Shown here piece after piece: positions 12,597 to 25,985 of a DNA stretch of 64,000 bases. Position 1 is the first letter of the stretch. Each line of letters opens with the position of its first letter. Under the pieces are notes generated by a model. That model worked only from the letters and a program-made list of their open reading frames with translations. It was not told where the DNA came from and did no database searches. The position numbers and the translations under genes were made by a program. The DNA is from Hydractinia symbiolongicarpus. Taxonomy: Eukaryota > Cnidaria > Hydrozoa > Anthoathecata > Hydractiniidae. The DNA lies in contig NC_079884.1 in NCBI RefSeq assembly GCF_029227915.1, positions 5,706,001 to 5,770,000 on the forward strand, given 5' to 3'.

Positions 12597-13810
12597 TTCG
12601 TTTGCCGGCGATTAAACTTCTTTCATTAAGCGTCTCATCAAAAATGAAAACATTTTTGAAAACTACAAGTCTCATGCGTTTTAGTGGTGAAAAAATAATT
12701 TAAAAAATCGTTCGGGAAATGAGTTTACTCCCTGGGTACTTTCTTTGTATAATTTTGACTATACGGGCCGAGTCCGGGATTTACGGGAAATCGCGGATTT
12801 TCGTTTGCCGGCGATTAAACTTCTTTTATTCAGCGTCTCATCAAAAATGAAAACATTTTTAAAAACTACAAGTCTTATGCGTTATAGTGGTGAAAAAATA
12901 ATTTAAAAAATCGTTAGAGAAATGAGTTTACTCCCTGGGTACTTTCTTTGTATACTTTTGACTATACGGGCCAAGCCCGGGATATACGGGAAATCGCGTG
13001 TTTTCGTTTGCCGGCGATTAAACTTCTTTTATTCAGCGTCTCATCAAAAATGAAAACATTTTTAAAAACTACAAGTCTTATGCGTTCTAGTGGTGAAAAA
13101 ATAATTTAAAAAATCGTTCTGAAACTGAGTTTACTCCCTGGGTACTTTCTTTGTATACTTTTGACTATACGGGCCAAGCCCGGGATATACGGGAAATCGC
13201 GGGTTTTCGTTTGCCGGCTATTAAACTTCTTTTATTCAGCGTCTCATCAAAAATGAAAACATTTTTAAAAACTACAAGTCTTATGCGTTTTAGTGGTGAA
13301 AAAATAATTTAAAAAATCGTTCTGAAAATGAGTTTACTCCCTGGGTACTTTCTTTGTATACTTTTGACTATACGGGCCGAGTCCGGGATTTAGGGAAATC
13401 GCAGGTTTTCGTTTGCCAGCGATTAAACTGCTTTTATTCAGCGTCTCATCAAAAATGAAAACATTTTTAAAAACTACAAGTCTCATGGGCTTTAGTGGTA
13501 AAATAGTAATTTAAAAAATCGTTTGGAAAATGAGTTTACTCCCTGGGTACTTTCTTTGTATACTTTTGACTATACGGGCCGAGTACGGGATTTACGGGAA
13601 ATTGCGGGTTTTCGTTTGCCGGCGATTAAACTTCTTTTGTTCAGCGTCTCATCAAAAATGAAAACATTTTTAAAAACTACAAGTCTCATGGGCTTTAGTG
13701 GTGAAATAATAATTTAAAAAATCGTTTGGGAAATGTGTTTACTCCCTGGGTACTTTCTTTGTATACTTTTGACTATACGGGCCGAGACCGGGATTTACGG
13801 GAAGTCGCGG
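12597..13810 (+). repeat. 1,217 bp (6-monomer) tandem duplication, copy 2
   Basis: This is the second member of the pair, directly abutting the first. Private changes include CGTTCTGAAACTGAG near 13,120 and GAAATGTGTTTACTCC near 13,731. The match to copy 1 ends about where the next monomer with CACGGGCTTTAATGG begins. Confidence 0.85.
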
Positions 13811-14640
13811 GTTTTCGTTTGCCGGCGATTAAACTTCTTTTATTCAGCGTCTCATCAAAAATGAAAACATTTTTAAAAACTACAAGTCTCACGGGCTTTA
13901 ATGGTGAAATAATAATTTAAAAAATCGTTCGGGAAATGAGTTTACACCTTGGATACTTTCCTTGTATACTTTTGATTATACGGACCGAGTCCGGGGTTTA
14001 GGGGAAATGGCGGGTTTTTGTTTGCCGGCGATTAAACGTCTTTTATTCAGCGTCTCATCAAAAATGAAAACATTTTTGAAAACTACAAGTCTCATGCGTT
14101 TTAGTGGTGAAAAGATAATTTAAAAAATCGTTTTGGAAATGAGTTTACTCACAGGGTACTTTCTTTGTATACATTCGACTATACCGGCCAAGCCCAGGAT
14201 TTACGGGAAATCGCGGGTTTTCGTTTGCCGGCGATTAAACTTCTTTTATTCACCTTCTCATCAAAAATGAAAACATTTTTAAAAACTACAAGTCTCATGC
14301 GTTTTAGTGCTGAAAAAATAATTTAAAAAATCGTTCGGGAAATGAGTTTACTCCCTGGGTACTTTCTTTGTATATTTTGACTATGCGGGCCGAGTCCGGG
14401 GTTTAGGGGAAATGGCGGGTTTTCGTTTGCCGGCGATTAAACGTCTTTTATTCAGCGTCTCATCAAAAATGAAAACATTTTTGAAAACTACAAGTCTCAT
14501 GCGTTTTAGTGGTGAAAAAGTAATTTAAAAAATCGTTCGGGAAATGAGTTTACTCCTTGGGTACTTTCTTCGTATACTTTTGATTATACGGGCCGAGTCC
14601 AGGGTTTACGGGAAATGGCGGGTTTTCGTTTGCCGCGATT
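13225..14640 (+). repeat. ~1.4 kb duplicated block, copy 1 (offset 1,823 bp)
   Basis: The run TTTAGGG, GAGTACGGG, GAGACCGGG, CTTTCCTTGTATAC, then CACAGGGTAC with TTCACCTTCTC and CTTCGTATAC is repeated 1,823 bp (9 monomers) downstream. The shared CTTTCCTTGTATAC change at about 13,958 and 15,781 and the shortened GCCGCGATT junction near 14,633 tie the two copies. The end of copy 1 also introduces the first territory-3 markers. Confidence 0.8.
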
Positions 14641-15047
14641 AAATTTCTTTTATTCAGCGTCTCATCAAAAATGAAAACATTTTTGAAAACTACAAGTCTC
14701 ATGCGTTTTAGTGCTGAAAAAATAATTTAAAAAATCGTTTGGGAAATGAGTTTACTCCCTGGGTACTTTCTTTGTATATTTTGACTATGCGGGCCGAGTC
14801 CGGGGTTTACGGGAAATGGCGGGTTTTCGTTTGCCGGCAATTAAACGTCTTTTATTCAGCGTCTCATCAAAAATGAAAACATTTTTGAAAACTACAAGTC
14901 TCATGGGCTTTAGTGGTGAAGTAATAATTTAAAAAATCGTTCGGGAAATGAGTTTACACCCTGGGTACTTTCTTATTATACTTTTGATTATACGGGCCGA
15001 GTCCAGGGTTTACGGGAAATGGCGGGTTTTCGTTTGCCGGCGATTAA

Positions 15048-16460
15048 ACTTCTTTTATTCAGCGTCTCATCAAAAATGAAAACATTTTTAAAAACTACAA
15101 GTCTTATGCGTTTTAGTGGTGAAAAAATAATTTAAAAAATCGTTCTGAAAATGAGTTTACTCCCTGGGTACTTTCTTTGTATACTTTTGACTATACGGGC
15201 CGAGTCCGGGATTTAGGGAAATCGCAGGTTTTCGTTTGCCGGCGATTAAACTGCTTTTATTCAGCGTCTCATCAAAAATGAAAACATTTTTAAAAACTAC
15301 AAGTCTCATGGGCTTTAGTGGTAGAATAGTAATTTAAAAAATCGTTTGGAAAATGAGTTTACTCCCTGGGTACTTTCTTTGTATACTTTTGACTATACGG
15401 GCCGAGTACGGGATTTACGGGAAATTGCGGGTTTTCGTTTGCCGGCGATTAAACTTCTTTTGTTCAGCGTCTCATCAAAAATGAAAACATTTTTAAAAAC
15501 TACAAGTCTCATGGGCTTTAGTGGTGAAATAGTAATTTAAAAAATCGTTTGGGAAATGAGTTTACTCCCTGGGTACTTTCTTTGTATACTTTTGACTATA
15601 CGGGCCGAGACCGGGATTTACGGGAAGTCGCGGGTTTTCGTTTGCCGGCGATTAAACTTCTTTTATTCAGCGTCTCATCAAAAATGAAAACATTTTTAAA
15701 AACTACAAGTCTCACGGGCTTTAATGGTGAAATAATAATTTAAAAAATCGTTCGGGAAATGAGTTTACACCTTGGATACTTTCCTTGTATACTTTTGATT
15801 ATACGGACCGAGTCCGGGGTTTAGGGGAAATGGCGGGTTTTCGTTTGCCGGCGATTAAACGTCTTTTATTCAGCGTCTCATCAAAAATGAAAACATTTTT
15901 GAAAACTACAAGTCTCATGCGTTTTAGTGGTGAAAAGATAATTTAAAAAATCGTTTTGGAAATGAGTTTACTCACAGGGTACTTTCTTTGTATACATTCG
16001 ACTATACCGGCCAAGCCCAGGATTTACGGGAAATCGCGGGTTTTCGTTTGCCGGCGATTAAACTTCTTTTATTCACCTTCTCATCAAAAATGAAAACATT
16101 TTTAAAAACTACAAGTCTCATGCGTTTTAGTGCTGAAAAAATAATTTAAAAAATCGTTCGGGAAATGAGTTTACTCCCTGGGTACTTTCTTTGTATATTT
16201 TGACTATGCGGGCCGAGTCCGGGGTTTAGGGGAAATGGCGGGTTTTCGTTTGCCGGCGATTAAACGTCTTTTATTCAGCGTCTCATCAAAAATGAAAACA
16301 TTTTTGAAAACTACAAGTCTCATGCGTTTTAGTGGTGAAAAAGTAATTTAAAAAATCGTTCGGGAAATGAGTTTACTCCTTGGGTACTTTCTTCGTATAC
16401 TTTTGATTATACGGGCCGAGTCCAGGGTTTACGGGAAATGGCGGGTTTTCGTTTGGCGCG
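15048..16460 (+). repeat. ~1.4 kb duplicated block, copy 2 (offset 1,823 bp)
   Basis: This is the partner of 13,225-14,640. Private changes are GTAGAATAG near 15,322, TTTGGCGCGATT near 16,452 and TTTATTCATCG near 16,470. The 14,640-15,048 gap between the copies is two monomers of territory-3 type. Confidence 0.8.
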
Positions 16461-16814
16461 ATTAAATTTTTTTATTCATCGTCTCATCAAAAATGAAAAC
16501 ATTTTTAAAAACTACAAGTCTCATGGGCTTTAGTGGTGAAGTAATAATTTAAAAAATCGTTCGGGAAATGAGTTTACACCCTGGGTACTTTCTTATTATA
16601 CTTTTGACTATACGGGGCGAGTCCGGGATTTACGGAAAATCGCAGGTTTTCGTTTGCTGGCGATTAAACTTCTTTCATTCAGCGTCTCATCAAAAATGAA
16701 AACATTTTTGAAAACTACAAGTCTCATGCGTTTTAGTGGTGAAAATATAATTTAAAAAATCGTTCGGGAAATGAGTTTACTCCCTGGGTGCTTTCTTTGT
16801 ATACGTTTGACTAT

Positions 16815-19800
16815 ACGGGCCGAGTCCAGGGTTTACGGGAAATGGCGGGTTTTCGTTTGCCGGCAATTAAACGTCTTTTATTCAGCGTCTCATCAAAAAT
16901 GAAAACATTTTTGAAAACTACAAGTCTCATGGGCTTTAGTGGTGAAGTAATAATTTAAAAAATCGTTCGGGAAATGAGTTTACACCCTGGGTCCTTTCTT
17001 ATTATACTTTTGATTATACGGGCCGAGTCCAGGGTTTACGGGAAATGGCGGGTTTTCGTTTGCCGGCGATTAAACTTCTTTTATTCAGCGTCTCATCAAA
17101 AATGAAAACATTTTTAAAAACTACAAGTCTCATGGGCTTTAGTGGTGAAGTAATAATTTAAAAAATCGTTCGGGAAATGAGTTTACACCCTGGGTACTTT
17201 ATTATTATACTTTTGACTATACGGGCCGAGTCCGGGATTTACGGAAAATCGCAGGTTTTCGTTTGCTGGCGATTAAACTTCTTTCATTCAGCGTCTCATC
17301 AAAAATGAAAACATTTTTGAAAACTACAAGTCTCATGCGTTTTAGTGGTGAAAATATAATTTAAAAAATCGTTCGGGAAATGAGTTTACTCCCTGGGTGC
17401 TTTCTTTGTGTACGTTTGACTATACGGGCCGAGACCGGGATTTACGGGAAGTCGCGGGTTTTCGTTGGCCGGCGATTAAACTTCTTTTATTCAGCGTCTC
17501 ATCAAAAATGAAAACATTTTTAAAAACTACAAGTCTCATGGGCTTTAATGGTGAAATAATAATTTAAAAAATCGTTCGGGAAATGAGTTTACACCTTGGA
17601 TACTTTCTTTGTATACTTTTGACTATACGGGCCGAGTCCGGGATTTACGGGAAATCGCAGGTTTTCGTTTGCCGGCGATTAAACTTCTTTCATTCAGCGT
17701 CTCATCAAAAATGAAAACATTTTTGAAAACTACAAGTCTCATGCGTTTTAGTAGTGAAAAAATAATTTAAAAAGTCGTTCGGGAAATGAGTTTACTCCCT
17801 GGGTACTTTCTTTGTATACTTTTGATTATACGGACCGGGACCGGGGTTTACGGGAAATGGCGGGTTTTCGTTTGCCGGCGATTAAACTTCTTTCATTCAG
17901 CGTCTCATCAAAAATGAAAACATTTTTGAAAACTACAAGTCTCATGCGTTTTAGTGGTGAAATAATAATTTAAAAAATCGTTTGGGAAACGAGTTTACTC
18001 CCTGGGTACTTTCTTTGTATACTTTTGACTATACGGGCCGAGTCCAGGATTTACGGGAAATCGCAGGTTTTCGTTTGCCGGCGATTAAACTTCTTTTATT
18101 CACCTTCTCATCAAAAATGAAAACATTTTTAAAAACTACAAGTCTCATGCGTTTTAGTGCTGAAAAAATAATTTAAAAAATCGTTCGGGAAATGAGTTTA
18201 CTCCCTGGGTACTTTCTTTGTATATTTTGACTATGCGGGCCGAGTCCAGGATTTACGGGAAATCGCAGGTTTTCGTTTGCCGGCGATTAAACTTCTTTTA
18301 TTCACCTTCTCATCAAAAAAGAAAACATTTTTAAAAACTACAAGTCTCATGCGTTTTAGTGGTGAAAAAGTAATTTAAAAAATCGTTCGGGAAATGAGTT
18401 TACTCCTTGGGTACTTTCTTCGTATACTTTTGATTATACGGGCCGAGTCCAGGGTTTACGGGAAATGGCGGGTTTTCGTTTGCCGCGATTAAATTTCTTT
18501 TATTCAACGTCTCATCAAAAATGAAAACATTTTTAAAAACTACAAGTCTCATGGGCTTTAGTGGTGAAGTAATAATTTAAAAAATCGTTCGGGAAATGAG
18601 TTTACACCCTGGGTACTTTCTTATTATACTTTTGACTATACGGGGCGAGTCCGGGATTTACGGAAAATCGCAGGTTTTCGTTTGCTGGCGATTAAACTTC
18701 TTTCATTCAGCGTCTCATCAAAAATGAAAACATTTTTGAAAACTACAAGTCTCATGCGTTTTAGTGGTGAAAATATAATTTAAAAAATCGTTCGGGAAAT
18801 GAGTTTACTCCCTGGGTGCTTTCTTTGTATACGTTTGACTATACGGGCCGAGACCGGGATTTACGGGAAGTCGCGGGTTTTCGTTTGCCGGCGATTAAAC
18901 TTCTTTTATTCAGCGTCTCATCAAAAATGAAAACATTTTTAAAAACTACAAGTCTCATGGGCTTTAATGGTGAAATAATAATTTAAAAAATCGTTCGGGA
19001 AATGAGTTTACACCTTGGATACTTTCTTTGTATACTTTTGACTATACGGGCCAAGTGCGGGATTTACGGGAAATCGCAGGTTTTCGTTTGCCGGCGATTA
19101 AACTTCTTTCATTCAGCGTCTCATCAAAAATGAAACATTTTTGAAAACTACAAGTCTCATGCGTTTTAGTGCTGAAAAAATAATTTAAAAAATCGTTTGG
19201 GAAATGAGTTTACTCCCTGGGTACTTTCTTTGTATATTTTGACTATGCGGGCCGAGTCCAGGGTTTACGGGAAATGGCGGGTTTTCGTTTGCCGGCAATT
19301 AAACGTCTTTTATTCAGCGTCTCATCAAAAATGAAAACATTTTTGAAAACTACAAGTCTCATGGGCTTTAGTGGTGAAGTAATAATTTAAAAAATCGTTC
19401 GGGAAATGAGTTTACACCCTGGGTACTTTCTTATTATACTTTTGATTATACGGGCCGAGTCCAGGGTTTACGGGAAATGGCGGGTTTTCGTTTGCCGGCG
19501 ATTAAACTTCTTTTATTCAGCGTCTCATCAAAAATGAAAACATTTTTAAAAACTACAAGTCTCATGGGCTTTAGTGGTGAAGTAATAATTTAAAAAATCG
19601 TTCGGGAAATGAGTTTACACCCTGGGTACTTTATTATTATACTTTTGACTATACGGGCCGAGTCCGGGATTTACGGAAAATCGCAGGTTTTCGTTTGCTG
19701 GCGATTAAACTTCTTTCATTCAGCGTCTCATCAAAAATGAAAACATTTTTGAAAACTACAAGTCTCATGCGTTTTAGTGGTGAAAATATAATTTAAAAAA

Positions 19801-20020
19801 TCGTTCGGGAAATGAGTTTACTCCCTGGGTGCTTTCTTTGTGTACGTTTGACTATACGGGCCGAGACCGGGATTTACGGGAAGTCGCGGGTTTTCGTTTG
19901 CCGGCGATTAAACTTCTTTTATTCAGCGTCTCATCAAAAATGAAAACATTTTTAAAAACTACAAGTCTCATGGGCTTTAATGGTGAAATAATAATTTAAA
20001 AAATCGTTCGGGAAATGAGT
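16815..20020 (+). repeat. ~3 kb territory-3 block, copy 1
   Basis: Variant order here is repeated at 21,677-24,680. The offset is 4,862 bp up to about 18,110 and 4,660 bp afterwards, so one whole monomer present in copy 1 is missing in copy 2. Anchors are CCCTGGGTGC at 17,391 against 22,253, CATCAAAAAAGAAAAC at 18,311 against 22,971, and CCAAGTGCGG at 19,051 against 23,711. A private one-base deletion, ATGAAACATTT near 19,133, shifts the offset by 1 bp. Confidence 0.85.
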
Positions 20021-22450
20021 TTACTCCCTGGGTACTTTCTTTGTATATTTTGACTATGCGGGCCGAGTCCAGGATTTACGGGAAATCGCAGGTTTTCGTT
20101 TGCCGGCGATTAAACTTCTTTTATTCACCTTCTCATCAAAAAAGAAAACATTTTTAAAAACTACAAGTCTCATGCGTTTTAGTGGTGAAAAAGTAATTTA
20201 AAAAATCGTTCTGGAAATGAGTTTACTCCTTGGGTACTTTCTTCGTATACTTTTGATTATACGGGCCGAGTCCAGGGTTTACGGGAAATGGCGGGTTTTC
20301 GTTTGCCGCGATTAAACTTCTTTTATTCAGCGTCTCATCAAAAATGAAAACATTTTTGAAAACTACAAGTCTCATGGGCTTTAGTGGTGAAGTAATAATT
20401 TAAAAAATCGTTCGGGAAATGAGTTTACTCCCTGGGTACTTTCTTTGTATATTTTGACTATGCGGGCCGAGTCCAGGGTTTACGGGAAATGGCGGGTTTT
20501 CGTTTGCCGGCAATTAAACGTCTTTTATTCAGCGTCTCATCAAAAATGAAAACATTTTTGAAAACTACAAGTCTCATGGGCTTTAGTGGTGAAGTAATAA
20601 TTTAAAAAATCGTTCGGGAAATGAGTTTACACCCTGGGTACTTTCTTATTATACTTTTGATTATACGGGCCGAGTCCAGGGTTTACGGGAAATGGCGGGT
20701 TTTCGTTTGCCGGCGATTAAACTTCTTTTATTCAGCGTCTCATCAAAAATGAAAACATTTTTAAAAACTACAAGTCTCATGGGCTTTAGTGGTGAAGTAA
20801 TAATTTAAAAAATCGTTCGGGAAATGAGTTTACACCCTGGGTACTTTATTATTATACTTTTGACTATACGGGCCGAGTCCGGGATTTACGGAAAATCGCA
20901 GGTTTTCGTTTGCTGGCGATTAAACTTCTTTCATTCAGCGTCTCATCAAAAATGAAAACATTTTTGAAAACTACAAGTCTCATGCGTTTTAGTGGTGAAA
21001 ATATAATTTAAAAAATCGTTCGGGAAATGAGTTTACTCCCTGGGTGCTTTCTTTGTGTACGTTTGACTATACGGGCCGAGACCGGGATTTACGGGAAGTC
21101 GCGGGTTTTCGTTTGCCGGCGATTAAACTTCTTTTATTCAGCGTCTCATCAAAAATGAAAACATTTTTAAAAACTACAAGTCTCATGGGCTTTAATGGTG
21201 AAATAATAATTTAAAAAATCGTTCGGGAAATGAGTTTACTCCCTGGGTACTTTCTTTGTATATTTTGACTATGCGGGCCGAGTCCAGGATTTACGGGAAA
21301 TCGCAGGTTTTCGTTTGCCGGCGATTAAACTTCTTTTATTCACCTTCTCATCAAAAAAGAAAACATTTTTAAAAACTACAAGTCTCATGCGTTTTAGTGG
21401 TGAAAAAGTAATTTAAAAAATCGTTCTGGAAATGAGTTTACTCCTTGGGTACTTTCTTCGTATACTTTTGATTATACGGGCCGAGTCCAGGGTTTACGGG
21501 AAATGGCGGGTTTTCGTTTGCCGCGATTAAACTTCTTTTATTCAGCGTCTCATCAAAAATGAAAACATTTTTGAAAACTACAAGTCTCATGGGCTTTAGT
21601 GGTGAAGTAATAATTTAAAAAATCGTTCGGGAAATGAGTTTACTCCCTGGGTACTTTCTTTGTATATTTTGACTATGCGGGCCGAGTCCAGGGTTTACGG
21701 GAAATGGCGGGTTTTCGTTTGCCGGCAATTAAACGTCTTTTATTCAGCGTCTCATCAAAAATGAAAACATTTTTGAAAACTACAAGTCTCATGGGCTTTA
21801 GTGGTGAAGTAATAATTTAAAAAATCGTTCGGGAAATGAGTTTACACCCTGGGTACTTTCTTATTATACTTTTGATTATACGGGCCGAGTCCAGGGTTTA
21901 CGGGAAATGGCGGGTTTTCGTTTGCCGGCGATTAAACTTCTTTTATTCAGCGTCTCATCAAAAATGAAAACATTTTTAAAAACTACAAGTCTCATGGGCT
22001 TTAGTGGTGAAGTAATAATTTAAAAAATCGTTCGGGAAATGAGTTTACACCCTGGGTACTTTATTATTATACTTTTGACTATACGGGCCGAGTCCGGGAT
22101 TTACGGAAAATCGCAGGTTTTCGTTTGCTGGCGATTAAACTTCTTTCATTCAGCGTCTCATCAAAAATGAAAACATTTTTGAAAACTACAAGTCTCATGC
22201 GTTTTAGTGGTGAAAATATAATTTAAAAAATCGTTCGGGAAATGAGTTTACTCCCTGGGTGCTTTCTTTGTGTACGTTTGACTATACGGGCCGAGACCGG
22301 GATTTACGGGAAGTCGCGGGTTTTCGTTTGCCGGCGATTAAACTTCTTTTATTCAGCGTCTCATCAAAAATGAAAACATTTTTAAAAACTACAAGTCTCA
22401 TGGGCTTTAATGGTGAAATAATAATTTAAAAAATCGTTCGGGAAATGAGT
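19232..22450 (+). repeat. 1,215 bp, 6-monomer higher-order repeat, ~2.65 copies
   Basis: GTATATTTTGACTATGCG with GAGTCCAGGGTTT begins a six-monomer cycle at 19,232, 20,447 and 21,662, exactly 1,215 bp apart. The cycle order is: GTATATTTTGAC with GGCAATT; CTTATTATAC with GATTATACGG; ATTATTATAC with TTTGCTGGCG; GTGTACGTTTG with GAGACCGGG; GTATATTTTGAC with CACCTTCTC and AAAAAAG; CTTCGTATAC with GCCGCGATT. The last copy breaks off after the fourth monomer. By eye the first two full copies look almost identical, indicating recent homogenisation. Confidence 0.88.
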
Positions 22451-24680
22451 TTACACCTTGGATACTTTCTTTGTATACTTTTGACTATACGGGCCGAGTC
22501 CGGGATTTACGGGAAATCGCAGGTTTTCGTTTGCCGGCGATTAAACTTCTTTCATTCAGCATCTCATCAAAAATGAAAACATTTTTGAAAACTACAAGTC
22601 TCATGCGTTTTAGTAGTGAAAAAATAATTTAAAAAGTCGTTCGGGAAATGAGTTTACTCCCTGGGTACTTTCTTTGTATACTTTTGATTATACGGACCGG
22701 GACCGGGGTTTACGGGAAATGGCGGGTTTTCGTTTGCCGGCGATTAAACTTCTTTTATTCAGCGTCTCATCAAAAATGAAAACATTTTTGAAAACTACAA
22801 GTCTCATGCGTTTTAGTGGTGAAATAATAATTTAAAAAATCGTTTGGGAAACGAGTTTACTCCCTGGGTACTTTCTTTGTATACTTTTGACTATACGGGC
22901 CGAGTCCAGGATTTACGGGAAATCGCAGGTTTTCGTTTGCCGGCGATTAAACTTCTTTTATTCACCTTCTCATCAAAAAAGAAAACATTTTTAAAAACTA
23001 CAAGTCTCATGCGTTTTAGTGGTGAAAAAGTAATTTAAAAAATCGTTCGGGAAATGAGTTTACTCCTTGGGTACTTTCTTCGTATACTTTTGATTATACG
23101 GGCCGAGTCCAGGGTTTACGGGAAATGGCGGGTTTTCGTTTGCCGCGATTAAATTTCTTTTATTCAACGTCTCATCAAAAATGAAAACATTTTTAAAAAC
23201 TACAAGTCTCATGGGCTTTAGTGGTGAAGTAATAATTTAAAAAATCGTTCGGGAAATGAGTTTACACCCTGGGTACTTTCTTATTATACTTTTGACTATA
23301 CGGGGCGAGTCCGGGATTTACGGAAAATCGCAGGTTTTCGTTTGCTGGCGATTAAACTTCTTTCATTCAGCGTCTCATCAAAAATGAAAACATTTTTGAA
23401 AACTACAAGTCTCATGCGTTTTAGTGGTGAAAATATAATTTAAAAAATCGTTCGGGAAATGAGTTTACTCCCTGGGTGCTTTCTTTGTATACGTTTGACT
23501 ATACGGGCCGAGACCGGGATTTACGGGAAGTCGCGGGTTTTCGTTTGCCGGCGATTAAACTTCTTTTATTCAGCGTCTCATCAAAAATGAAAACATTTTT
23601 AAAAACTACAAGTCTCATGGGCTTTAATGGTGAAATAATAATTTAAAAAATCGTTCGGGAAATGAGTTTACACCTTGGATACTTTCTTTGTATACTTTTG
23701 ACTATACGGGCCAAGTGCGGGATTTACGGGAAATCGCAGGTTTTCGTTTGCCGGCGATTAAACTTCTTTCATTCAGCGTCTCATCAAAAATGAAAACATT
23801 TTTGAAAACTACAAGTCTCATGCGTTTTAGTGCTGAAAAAATAATTTAAAAAATCGTTTGGGAAATGAGTTTACTCCCTGGGTACTTTCTTTGTATATTT
23901 TGACTATGCGGGCCGAGTCCAGGGTTTACGGGAAATGGCGGGTTTTCGTTTGCCGGCAATTAAACGTCTTTTATTCAGCGTCTCATCAAAAATGAAAACA
24001 TTTTTGAAAACTACAAGTCTCATGGGCTTTAGTGGTGAAGTAATAATTTAAAAAATCGTTCGGGAAATGAGTTTACACCCTGGGTACTTTCTTATTATAC
24101 TTTTGATTATACGGGCCGAGTCCAGGGTTTACGGGAAATGGCGGGTTTTCGTTTGCCGGCGATTAAACTTCTTTTATTCAGCGTCTCATCAAAAATGAAA
24201 ACATTTTTAAAAACTACAAGTCTCATGGGCTTTAGTGGTGAAGTAATAATTTAAAAAATCGTTCGGGAAATGAGTTTACACCCTGGGTACTTTATTATTA
24301 TACTTTTGACTATACGGGCCGAGTCCGGGATTTACGGAAAATCGCAGGTTTTCGTTTGCTGGCGATTAAACTTCTTTCATTCAGCGTCTCATCAAAAATG
24401 AAAACATTTTTGAAAACTACAAGTCTCATGCGTTTTAGTGGTGAAAATATAATTTAAAAAATCGTTCGGGAAATGAGTTTACTCCCTGGGTGCTTTCTTT
24501 GTGTACGTTTGATTATACGGGCCGAGACCGGGATTTACGGGAAGTCGCGGGTTTTCGTTTGCCGGCGATTAAACTTCTTTTATTCAGCGTCTCATCAAAA
24601 ATGAAAACATTTTTAAAAACTACAAGTCTCATGGGCTTTAATGGTGAAATAATAATTTAAAAAATCGTTCGGGAAATGAG
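21677..24680 (+). repeat. ~3 kb territory-3 block, copy 2
   Basis: This is the second copy of the 16,815 block. It starts inside the last, partial unit of the 1,215 bp higher-order repeat. The part from 22,900 onward is repeated again 4,868 bp (24 monomers) downstream; CCAAGTGCGG is at 23,711 and 28,579. Confidence 0.85.
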
Positions 24681-24759
24681 TTTACACCTTGGATACTTTC
24701 TTTGTATACTTTTGATTATACGGGCCGAGTCCAGGGTTTACGGGAAATGGCGGGTTTTC

Positions 24760-25985
24760 GTTTGCCGGCGATTAAACTTCTTTTATTCAGCGTCTCATCA
24801 AAAATGAAAACATTTTTAAAAACTACAAGTCTCATGGGCTTTAGTGGTGAAGTAATAATTTAAAAAATCGTTCGGGAAATGAGTTTACACCCTGGGTACT
24901 TTATTATTATACTTTTGACTATACGGGCCGAGTCCGGGATTTACGGAAAATCGCAGGTTTTCGTTTGCTGGCGATTAAACTTCTTTCATTCAGCGTCTCA
25001 TCAAAAATGAAAACATTTTTGAAAACTACAAGTCTCATGCGTTTTAGTGGTGAAAATATAATTTAAAAAATCGTTCGGGAAATGAGTTTACTCCCTGGGT
25101 GCTTTCTTTGTGTACGTTTGACTATACGGGCCGAGACCGGGATTTACGGGAAGTCGCGGGTTTTCGTTTGCCGGCGATTAAACTTCTTTTATTCAGCGTC
25201 TCATCAAAAATGAAAACATTTTTAAAAACTACAAGTCTCATGGGCTTTAATGGTGAAATAATAATTTAAAAAATCGTTCGGGAAATGAGTTTACACCTTG
25301 GATACTTTCTTTGTATACTTTTGACTATACGGGCCGAGTCCGGGATTTACGGGAAATCGCAGGTTTTCGTTTGCCGGCGATTAAACTTCTTTTATTCAGC
25401 GTCTCATCAAAAATGAAAACATTTTTAAAAACTACAAGTCTCATGGGCTTTAGTGGTGAAGTAATAATTTAAAAAATCGTTCGGGAAATGAGTTTACACC
25501 CTGGGTACTTTATTATTATACTTTTGACTATACGGGCCGAGTCCGGGATTTACGGAAAATCGCAGGTTTTCGTTTGCTGGCGATTAAACTTCTTTCATTC
25601 AGCGTCTCATCAAAAATGAAAACATTTTTGAAAACTACAAGTCTCATGCGTTTTAGTGGTGAAAATATAATTTAAAAAATCGTTCGGGAAATGAGTTTAC
25701 TCCCTGGGTGCTTTCTTTGTGTACGTTTGACTATACGGGCCGAGACCGGGATTTACGGGAAGTCGCGGGTTTTCGTTTGCCGGCGATTAAACTTCTTTTA
25801 TTCAGCGTCTCATCAAAAATGAAAACATTTTTAAAAACTACAAGTCTCATGGGCTTTAATGGTGAAATAATAATTTAAAAAATCGTTCGGGAAATGAGTT
25901 TACACCTTGGATACTTTCTTTGTATACTTTTGACTATACGGGCCGAGTCCGGGATTTACGGGAAATCGCAGGTTTTCGTTTGCCG
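24760..25985 (+). repeat. 609 bp (3-monomer) tandem duplication
   Basis: Three monomers are present twice: GAAGTAATAATTT followed by ATTATTATAC, then TTTGCTGGCG with GTGTACG, then GAGACCGGG. TATTATTATAC is at 24,902 and 25,511, and TGTACG at 25,111 and 25,720, both 609 bp apart. The region after it (25,985-27,700) reuses territory-3 monomers in orders also seen at 17.6-18.2 kb and 23.9-24.5 kb. Confidence 0.8.

Larger units (their letters stand above)
10060..13940 (+). repeat. Array territory 2, mixed monomers
   Basis: About 19 monomers have less regular order. ACTCACAGGGTAC with GTATACATTCGAC monomers appear here (10,090; 10,497; 11,104) and then become scarce until territory 4. From 10,060 to about 11,380 neighbouring monomers differ visibly and I see no higher-order period. 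From about 11,380 a 1,217 bp unit is present twice. Only satellite is present. Confidence 0.75.

Noticed and set aside
28-15230. TTAGGG inside GGGATTTAGGGAAATCG as a telomere-type repeat
   Set aside because: It occurs once per affected monomer and results from a one-base loss in TTTACGGGAAATC. There is no tandem TTAGGG run.
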